From Sphingobacterium thalpophilum (lineage in GTDB: Bacteria; Bacteroidota; Bacteroidia; Flavobacteriales; Flavobacteriaceae): 10,822 nucleotides of DNA. Both the position numbers and the translations under genes were made by a program. Below are positions 1 through 5,246 of the stretch, piece after piece. How positions within the stretch are numbered: position 1 is the first letter of the stretch; each line of letters starts with the position of its first letter. Under the pieces are notes generated by a model, which did no database searches, was not told where the DNA came from, and saw only the letters and a list, made by a program, of their open reading frames with translations. The stretch covers positions 1 through 10,822 of the forward strand of contig CALPOS020000057.1 of NCBI GenBank assembly GCA_943325255.2. The letters are read 5' to 3'.

Positions 1-2
1 AA

Positions 3-74
3 ATCAGAGAATATTATAACATAGAAAGTCTTTGGGGTGATGCTAAAATTACAACCATTGCAAATAAATACTAA
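3..74 (+). CDS. rsfS: Ribosomal silencing factor RsfS, C-terminal end (partial)
   Basis: Only the last 23 codons are in the window. The open frame enters from the left edge and stops with TAA at 72–74. The tail reads REYYNIESLWGDAKI, which matches the conserved end of RsfS (family signature around E-Y-Y-x-L-E-x-L-W-x-D-A). RsfS binds ribosomal protein L14 of the large subunit and blocks subunit joining, which silences translation when nutrients are short. The stop lies 2 bases before the ftsH start, so the two genes are almost certainly co-transcribed. The assignment rests on a short but distinctive tail plus the rsfS–ftsH neighbourhood, which I recall as common in Flavobacteriaceae. Confidence 0.85.
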   Translation: MREYYNIESLWGDAKITTIANKY

Positions 75-76
75 AA

Positions 77-2008
77 ATGACCAACGATAATAAACCCAAT
101 CCTAATAAACTGAAAGTAAGTCCATGGCTAATTTATGCAGCTATAGTTGTGGTATTCTTATTCATAAGCTATGCAACTGGCGGTTCTAACTTTCAAGATT
201 TAGCGAAAACTTCATCTTCAAAATTCAATACTTTTCTTGATCACGGAGATGTTCAAAAAGTAATCGTTTATAACAAAGAAGAAGCAGAAGTCTATTTGAC
301 TCCAGAAGCGCTGAAACTTCCCATTCATAAAGCTGTCGCAAAAGATTTATTAAACCGTCCGAATACTAAAGGACCGCATTACGTTTTTGATATTGGTAAT
401 GATGAAATCTTTCAAAAAAAATTGGAAACTGCCGTTGCTGAAGGAAAGTTGAAAGATTACAACTTCATGCCAAAGAGTAATTGGTCTGAAATTTTGATTA
501 GTCTATTGCCCATATTAATTATTGTTGGTATTTGGATATTCATCATGAGAAGAATGAGCGGAGGTGGCGCAGGAGGTGGCGGACAGATTTTCAACATCGG
601 AAAATCCAAAGCAAAATTATTCGACGAAAAGACTGATATTAAAACCACATTTAAAGACGTTGCTGGTTTAGAAGGCGCAAAGGAAGAAATTCAGGAGATT
701 GTAGAATTCTTAAAGAATCCTGAAAAATACACCAATTTGGGAGGAAAAATCCCGAAAGGTGCACTCTTAGTTGGTCCTCCTGGAACGGGAAAAACTTTAC
801 TTGCAAAAGCGGTAGCGGGTGAAGCAAAAGTTCCTTTTTTCTCACTTTCAGGCTCTGATTTTGTTGAAATGTTTGTTGGAGTTGGCGCCAGTAGAGTGAG
901 AGATTTGTTCAAACAAGCGAAGGAAAAATCACCGGCAATTATTTTTATTGATGAAATAGATGCAGTTGGACGAGCTCGTGGAAAAAGCAATTTTTCTGGC
1001 GGAAATGATGAACGTGAAAATACTTTGAATCAATTACTTACTGAAATGGATGGTTTCGGAACCAACTCGAACGTAATTGTTTTAGCAGCCACTAATAGAG
1101 CGGATGTACTTGATAAAGCATTAATGCGCGCCGGTCGATTTGATAGACAAATTTTTGTTGATTTGCCGGACATCAGGGAACGAAAAGAAATTTTTGAAGT
1201 TCATTTAGCGCCGCTGAAAAAAGTTGAGAATTTAGACACTGACTTTCTAGCGAAACAAACTCCAGGGTTCTCAGGTGCTGATATTGCTAATGTCTGCAAC
1301 GAGGCAGCGTTGATTGCTGCTAGAAATAACAAAACTGCCGTTGATAAGCAAGATTTTCTCGATGCCGTAGACAGAATCGTTGGTGGACTAGAGAAGAAAA
1401 ACAAAATTGTAACGCCAGACGAAAAGAAAGCAATTGCGATTCACGAAGCAGGACACGCTACCGTAAGTTGGATGTTAGAACATGCAGCGCCCTTAGTTAA
1501 AGTAACGATTGTCCCTCGCGGACAAAGTCTAGGTGCTGCTTGGTATTTACCAGAAGAACGATTGATTGTTCGCCCTGATCAAATGTTGGACGAAATGTGC
1601 GCTACCATGGGTGGACGAGCGGCAGAAAAAGTGACTTTCAATAGAATATCTACTGGCGCATTGAGCGACTTAGAAAAAGTAACCAAACAAGCGCGCGCGA
1701 TGGTAACTATCTACGGACTGAATGATAAAATTGGAAATGTAACCTATTATGACTCCTCTGGCCAAAGTGAGTATAATTTTTCAAAACCATACTCGGAAGA
1801 CACCGCAATGGTAATTGATAAAGAAATATCATCACTGATAGAAAGTCAATATCAAAGAGCTATTCAGATTTTGGAGGAAAATAAAGATAAACTGAACCAA
1901 CTTGCTGATATTCTGATAGAAAAGGAAGTTATATTTAAAGACGATTTGGAAACCATTTTTGGTAAAAGAAAGTTTGATTCCAATTTGCAAGAAGAAATGG
2001 ATTTGTAA
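77..2008 (+). CDS. ftsH: ATP-dependent zinc metalloprotease FtsH
   Basis: Membrane-anchored AAA+ protease of 643 residues, close to the E. coli length of 644. It forms hexamers that extract and degrade membrane and short-lived cytosolic proteins. Visible in order: N-terminal membrane segment about 16–33, periplasmic FtsH domain about 40–130, second membrane segment about 138–157, and a glycine-rich linker (GGGAGGGG, 162–169). The AAA module follows, with Walker A GPPGTGKT at 233–240, Walker B ending in D292-E293, and a second region of homology with arginine fingers R351 and R354. The peptidase domain has the zinc site HEAGH at 456–460 and the third ligand D531. All catalytic residues are present. 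The arginine-finger stretch reads RAGRFDR where E. coli has RPGRFDR. The start lies 2 bases after rsfS, and transcription probably ends at the hairpin at 2034–2075. Confidence 0.98.
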   Translation: MTNDNKPNPNKLKVSPWLIYAAIVVVFLFISYATGGSNFQDLAKTSSSKFNTFLDHGDVQKVIVYNKEEAEVYLTPEALKLPIHKAVAKDLLNRPNTKGPHYVFDIGNDEIFQKKLETAVAEGKLKDYNFMPKSNWSEILISLLPILIIVGIWIFIMRRMSGGGAGGGGQIFNIGKSKAKLFDEKTDIKTTFKDVAGLEGAKEEIQEIVEFLKNPEKYTNLGGKIPKGALLVGPPGTGKTLLAKAVAGEAKVPFFSLSGSDFVEMFVGVGASRVRDLFKQAKEKSPAIIFIDEIDAVGRARGKSNFSGGNDERENTLNQLLTEMDGFGTNSNVIVLAATNRADVLDKALMRAGRFDRQIFVDLPDIRERKEIFEVHLAPLKKVENLDTDFLAKQTPGFSGADIANVCNEAALIAARNNKTAVDKQDFLDAVDRIVGGLEKKNKIVTPDEKKAIAIHEAGHATVSWMLEHAAPLVKVTIVPRGQSLGAAWYLPEERLIVRPDQMLDEMCATMGGRAAEKVTFNRISTGALSDLEKVTKQARAMVTIYGLNDKIGNVTYYDSSGQSEYNFSKPYSEDTAMVIDKEISSLIESQYQRAIQILEENKDKLNQLADILIEKEVIFKDDLETIFGKRKFDSNLQEEMDL

Positions 2009-2033
2009 TCCAAAAATAAATAGTTTTTTTTCT

Positions 2034-2075
2034 AAAAATCTTAATTCAAAATCATATTTGAATTAAGATTTTTTT
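2034..2075 (+). terminator. Intrinsic terminator after ftsH
   Basis: A perfect 17-base inverted repeat (2034–2050 against 2057–2073) with a 6-base loop is followed by a run of seven T (2069–2075). It begins 25 bases after the ftsH stop and separates the rsfS–ftsH unit from the downstream lipid operon. The stem is AT-rich (AAAAATCTTAATTCAAA), so it is long rather than GC-strong. The A-run at its left foot mirrors the T-run, so it could also work on the other strand. Confidence 0.85.
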
Positions 2076-2082
2076 ATCTTTG
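2075..2082 (+). promoter_or_regulatory. Candidate -7 promoter box for the LUD–cdsA operon
   Basis: TATCTTTG is an exact match to the Bacteroidetes -7 consensus TAnnTTTG. It lies immediately after the ftsH terminator and about 40 bases before the ATG of the LUD gene. No TTG is found at the usual 17–23 base spacing. The nearest, at 2058–2060 inside the terminator stem, is only 14 bases away, so the -33 element is weak. Position and the perfect -7 box make this the likely start of the five-gene operon. Confidence 0.5.
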
Positions 2083-2121
2083 GCTGTTTTCCTAATTATA
2101 TTAATAACGAGTACCTACTAT

Positions 2122-2724
2122 ATGAGTCTTTTTAGAAAATTTTTCGGCTCTGGAAATGATTCTTCGGAAGATGAAAAGCACAGCGAATTCAATGCGCAGC
2201 AAGCGCATTTGTCAGCCCCAGCCGATGAAAAATTTACTTTTAATTTTAAAAAGAATGGAGGTAAATTTTTGTACTGTGAAAATCTTACAGAAGTAAAGGA
2301 CCATTTTGAACATATCCTAGAAGAAAATGATTGGTTTGAGTCTGAAGCGGTTTGCTTTGAACCAAAACTCTTCTCGATGCTCGACGAAAATAAATTGACT
2401 TATAAAAATACAAAAGAACCTAAATTTCTATTAGCAAGTTGCGAAAACTTGATTGCTGATGAAGGTTCAATTTTATTTTCTTCAAATCAAATTAAGCAAA
2501 ATAAGCCGAATGACTTGCCTGTAAACATGGTCATATTAGCTACTACAAGTCAGATATTGGAGAGCAAAAGTGATGGACTTAGAGCCATCAAAAAGAAGTA
2601 TGATAAAGACTATCCTACTAATATTACTACGATAAAATATTTCGAAAAAGCGAAAGAAGAAGACTTTTTGCAGTACGGGAGTTCCGCCAAAAATTTATAT
2701 TTACTTCTTTTAGAAGACCTCTAA
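2122..2724 (+). CDS. Stand-alone LUD-domain protein (LutC/YkgG-like), function unknown
   Basis: A 200-residue cytosolic protein with no signal peptide or membrane segment. Residues about 48–200 resemble the LUD domain (the fold of LutC/YkgG lactate-utilisation proteins). The family-typical core A-D-E-G-S-I-L-F is at 112–119, a hydrophobic V-I-L-A strand at 137–140, and a C-terminal Y-G-S-S-A-K then L-L-L-L-E-D ending. The first 45 residues are charged and low in complexity. The ATG at 2122 is preferred over an in-frame TTG at 2080, because that TTG sits inside the -7 promoter box. In lactate metabolism LutC works with LutA and LutB, but neither is here. The gene instead leads a phospholipid operon, ending 1 base before cdsA. 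Its biochemical role is not known, and a lactate role is not supported by the context. Confidence 0.85.
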   Translation: MSLFRKFFGSGNDSSEDEKHSEFNAQQAHLSAPADEKFTFNFKKNGGKFLYCENLTEVKDHFEHILEENDWFESEAVCFEPKLFSMLDENKLTYKNTKEPKFLLASCENLIADEGSILFSSNQIKQNKPNDLPVNMVILATTSQILESKSDGLRAIKKKYDKDYPTNITTIKYFEKAKEEDFLQYGSSAKNLYLLLLEDL

Positions 2725-2725
2725 G

Positions 2726-3526
2726 ATGAATGAAACTCTAACAAGAGCACTTTCTGGGGTTTTATATATTATTATATTAGTCTCTGCAACATTGTTCTTA
2801 AACAGTTTCTTGGTCTTATTTGGAGTGTTGCTTTTGTTAAGTGTCTATGAATTTTGCGAACTCGTACACCTTGATAAATGGGTTCCATTTCTAGTTGCAT
2901 TATCTTGCTACTTTTTCTGCACTTATTACACTGGTAATACTGTCATGGATTTCATATTATTGGTGCTATTTCTTATGACTGCAATCAAGGCATTTTTGTT
3001 CTTGTTTACTCGTGCCGAAAAAATCATTAGTCTACATGAAAAGTTCTTTTACTTAATTGGTTACATAGTAATTCCATTTATTATACTTGCTAAATTACCT
3101 TTTATCGAAACGCACTTCAATCCGAAAATTGTTATCAGCCTATTTATCTTGATTTGGTTTAATGACACTATGGCTTACGTCGTAGGCAAATCTGTAGGGA
3201 AAACAAAATTATTTGAGAGCGTTTCTCCTAAAAAAACGATTGAAGGTTTTCTAGGTGGCCTTTTCTTTTCCGCTTTAATTAGTATTTTTATTGCTATTTA
3301 TTACATTCATGAACCTATCTTAAGATGGATTATAATCGCATTAATTGTAGGTGTCTTTGGAACACTTGGCGACTTAATTGAATCAAAATTCAAAAGAACA
3401 GCTGGTGTAAAGGACAGTGGAAAAATAATGCCTGGGCACGGAGGAATATTAGATCGGTTAGATAGTATTATATTTGCAGGACCTTTTGTATTTTTGTTTT
3501 ACCAAATTGTAAATTATGTTTCATAA
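2726..3526 (+). CDS. cdsA: Phosphatidate cytidylyltransferase (CDP-diacylglycerol synthase)
   Basis: Integral membrane enzyme of 266 residues that turns phosphatidic acid and CTP into CDP-diacylglycerol, the branch-point precursor of bacterial phospholipids. About eight hydrophobic segments cover the length. The C-terminal family signature is complete at 220–246: S220, K-R at 223–224, K229-D230, P237-G-H-G-G, and D243-R-L-D246. These conserved acidic and basic residues hold the metal and CTP. The start lies 1 base after the LUD stop, and the end overlaps psd by 11 bases, so its product feeds the same pathway as its neighbour. The serine-transferring step (pssA) that links the two enzymes is not in this window. 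Confidence 0.97.
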   Translation: MNETLTRALSGVLYIIILVSATLFLNSFLVLFGVLLLLSVYEFCELVHLDKWVPFLVALSCYFFCTYYTGNTVMDFILLVLFLMTAIKAFLFLFTRAEKIISLHEKFFYLIGYIVIPFIILAKLPFIETHFNPKIVISLFILIWFNDTMAYVVGKSVGKTKLFESVSPKKTIEGFLGGLFFSALISIFIAIYYIHEPILRWIIIALIVGVFGTLGDLIESKFKRTAGVKDSGKIMPGHGGILDRLDSIIFAGPFVFLFYQIVNYVS

Positions 3527-4166
3527 AGAAGGCGGAAAAATTATCTTAATTGCAACGACCTTGACAGTAGTTTTTTTGCTACTAGCAGATCATTTTATCA
3601 CTTTATTTTGGCTTAAGAAAGGGGTTGAACTTTTTGTTTTGTTTTTTCTAATATTGATTCTACAATTTTTTAGAAACCCAAAAAGAGACGTTGCCATCAA
3701 CGATAATCATTTGATTGCTCCAGTTGATGGAAAAGTTGTTGTTATCGAGGAAGTTTTTGAAAGCGAATATTTTAAAGACAAAAGATTACAAGTCTCTATT
3801 TTTATGTCACCAATAAACGTGCATGTAACGCGCTATGCTGTCAGTGGTAAAGTAAATTTCAGTAAGTATCATCCCGGCAAATATCTTGTAGCTTGGCACC
3901 CAAAGGCCAGTACCGAAAACGAACGAACAACGGTCGTTGTAGAAAACCGCGTCTTTGGCGAAATATTATACCGTCAAATCGCAGGTGCTTTGGCGAGACG
4001 AATAGTAAATTATGCTGAAGAAGGCATGCAAGTTATTCAAGGTACTGACGCTGGATTCATAAAATTTGGTTCTAGAGTAGATTTGTTTTTGCCTTTAGGA
4101 ACACAAATCGATGTGCAACTCAACCAAAAAGCAGTAGGAGGAAAAACCATCATAGCTTCAAAATAA
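3516..4166 (+). CDS. psd: Phosphatidylserine decarboxylase, short (archaeal-type) form
   Basis: Makes phosphatidylethanolamine, the main Bacteroidetes phospholipid, by decarboxylating phosphatidylserine at the inner membrane. The 216-residue length fits the short PSD-A type rather than the roughly 320-residue E. coli form. Hydrophobic segments lie at about 9–26 and 36–52. Family blocks follow: I-A-P-V-D-G-K-V at 67–74 with D71 as the likely proteolysis-triggering Asp, and S-P-I-N-V-H-V at 98–104 with H103. The self-cleavage site F-G-S-R has G185/S186. Cleavage there would leave S186 as the pyruvoyl cofactor at the start of a 31-residue alpha chain. The ATG lies inside the end of cdsA (11-base overlap), and the stop shares a base with the next gene (TAATG), which suggests translational coupling on both sides. 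Confidence 0.95.
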   Translation: MFHKEGGKIILIATTLTVVFLLLADHFITLFWLKKGVELFVLFFLILILQFFRNPKRDVAINDNHLIAPVDGKVVVIEEVFESEYFKDKRLQVSIFMSPINVHVTRYAVSGKVNFSKYHPGKYLVAWHPKASTENERTTVVVENRVFGEILYRQIAGALARRIVNYAEEGMQVIQGTDAGFIKFGSRVDLFLPLGTQIDVQLNQKAVGGKTIIASK

Positions 4167-4438
4167 TGGATGCTAAAGATTTAGAAACTAGATTTCAAGA
4201 AGCGGTAAGTATTGCGGACAATATGTCGCAAGCCTCTTTACCGCAAGACGCACAGTTGCGCTTGTATGCTTATTACAAACAGGCAACCTTCGGTACTGTT
4301 GATCCATCTTCGATATCTGCTACGTACCACCTTCGAGACGCTTTTAAGACAAATGCATGGATGCAAATCAGCCATCTAACTGCGGACGAAGCAAAGGTAC
4401 TATACATAGAAGCCATTGAGTCATTAACAAAGAAATGA
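4166..4438 (+). CDS. Acyl-CoA-binding protein (ACBP family)
   Basis: A 90-residue soluble protein matching the four-helix ACBP fold, which binds long-chain acyl-CoA esters and carries or buffers them. The hallmark is L-Y-A-Y-Y-K-Q-A-T-F-G at 33–43 (family form YxxYKQATxG), with Y34 and K38 as likely ligands of the CoA 3'-phosphate and adenine region. W65 lies in the second conserved block (K-T-N-A-W) and Y70–Y80 near the last helix. Length equals the usual 86–90 residues of free ACBPs. ACBPs are typical of eukaryotes and known from a limited set of bacteria. Here the gene is coupled to psd (TAATG) and to sod (ATGA). A role in supplying or buffering acyl-CoA for phospholipid synthesis is an inference from this position. 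Confidence 0.92.
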   Translation: MDAKDLETRFQEAVSIADNMSQASLPQDAQLRLYAYYKQATFGTVDPSSISATYHLRDAFKTNAWMQISHLTADEAKVLYIEAIESLTKK

Positions 4439-5214
4439 AAGTAATGAAAAGAGAATACTCGATTTTTGCAAGCCTACTTATGTTTACCATTATTTCATGC
4501 AATAATAAAAAACTGACTGAAGTTGTTGAAGTGCCATTGCCTTCAAAAGAAGATAAGATGCTAATTGGAAGCCCAGACGACGTCAAGGCCGATGAAGGAA
4601 CATATCAAATGGCAAAACTGCCCTACGGATATGAAGCTTTGGCTCCACATATCGATGCGCTTACAATGGAGCTGCATTATTCTAAACACTATTTAACTTA
4701 TACCAATAATCTTAATAAAGCCATTGCTGGAACGGAACTCGATAAATTGCCAATTGAAGAAGTCTTAAAGAAACTCGATGTAAGCAATAATGATTTGCGT
4801 AACAATGCTGGCGGATATTATAATCATGGATTATTCTGGGAAAATCTGGCGCCGAAATCAGAAGGTGAACCCAAAGATTCGTTGGCCATTGCTATTGCGC
4901 GTGATTTTGGTTCTTTTAATGATTTTAAAAATCAATATGAAGATGCTGCTTCCAAACAATTTGGCTCAGGTTGGACTTGGTTGGTTACGGACAGATCTGG
5001 GAAATTACAGATTACAAGTACCGCCAATCAAGACAATCCTTTGATGTCCAATGCTATTGTCAAAGGCACGCCAATCTTAGCGTTGGATGTTTGGGAACAT
5101 GCGTACTACTTGAACTATCAATACAAAAGAAAGAAATATATTGATGCTTTTTTCAAGATAATTAATTGGAAAAAAGTCGAGGAACGGTATGAAGAAGCTA
5201 GGAAAGCAAAATAA
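4435..5214 (+). CDS. Superoxide dismutase (Fe/Mn family), predicted lipoprotein, probably Mn-type
   Basis: A 259-residue protein with an N-terminal lipoprotein signal: K-R, a hydrophobic stretch 8–20, then lipobox I-I-S-C with C22. A tether of about 35 residues leads to a complete Fe/Mn superoxide dismutase domain from about 58. Metal ligands are H81, H131, D218 and H222. The gateway pair H85 and Y89 is present. The G126-G127 pair before the N-H-G-L-F-W block and T-A-N-Q at 196–199 (Q199) follow the Mn-SOD pattern rather than the Fe-SOD one. The usual KHH is KHY here (Y86). It would dismutate superoxide in the periplasm or at the cell surface. The ATG overlaps the stop of the preceding gene (ATGA). 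A second ATG at 4444 would also keep the signal peptide. Confidence 0.94.
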   Translation: MKVMKREYSIFASLLMFTIISCNNKKLTEVVEVPLPSKEDKMLIGSPDDVKADEGTYQMAKLPYGYEALAPHIDALTMELHYSKHYLTYTNNLNKAIAGTELDKLPIEEVLKKLDVSNNDLRNNAGGYYNHGLFWENLAPKSEGEPKDSLAIAIARDFGSFNDFKNQYEDAASKQFGSGWTWLVTDRSGKLQITSTANQDNPLMSNAIVKGTPILALDVWEHAYYLNYQYKRKKYIDAFFKIINWKKVEERYEEARKAK

Positions 5215-5245
5215 AAAAATCCCAAGTTCACTCTTGGGATTTTTT
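5214..5245. terminator. Shared bidirectional terminator between sod and valS
   Basis: A perfect 13-base inverted repeat (AAAAAATCCCAAG at 5214–5226 against 5233–5245) with a 6-base loop. The GC-rich middle (CCCAAG/CTTGGG) is flanked by six A on the left and six T on the right, so either strand reads as hairpin plus U-tract. It begins at the last base of the sod stop codon and ends 1 base before the valS stop codon, fitting a terminator for both convergent genes. Confidence 0.92.
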
Positions 5246-5246
5246 A

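Noticed and set aside
457..1404. Several minus-strand open frames inside ftsH
   Set aside because: They are shadows of the strongly conserved ftsH frame, with no recognisable protein features or promoters.
2080..2121. TTG start at 2080 that would add 14 residues to the LUD protein
   Set aside because: The TTG is part of the TATCTTTG -7 box and would be upstream of the transcription start. The added residues are hydrophobic and unlike the family, and an ATG at 2122 gives a normal start.
4790..5044. 84-codon frame on the + strand inside sod
   Set aside because: It overlaps the conserved metal-binding region of the superoxide dismutase in another frame and resembles no family.
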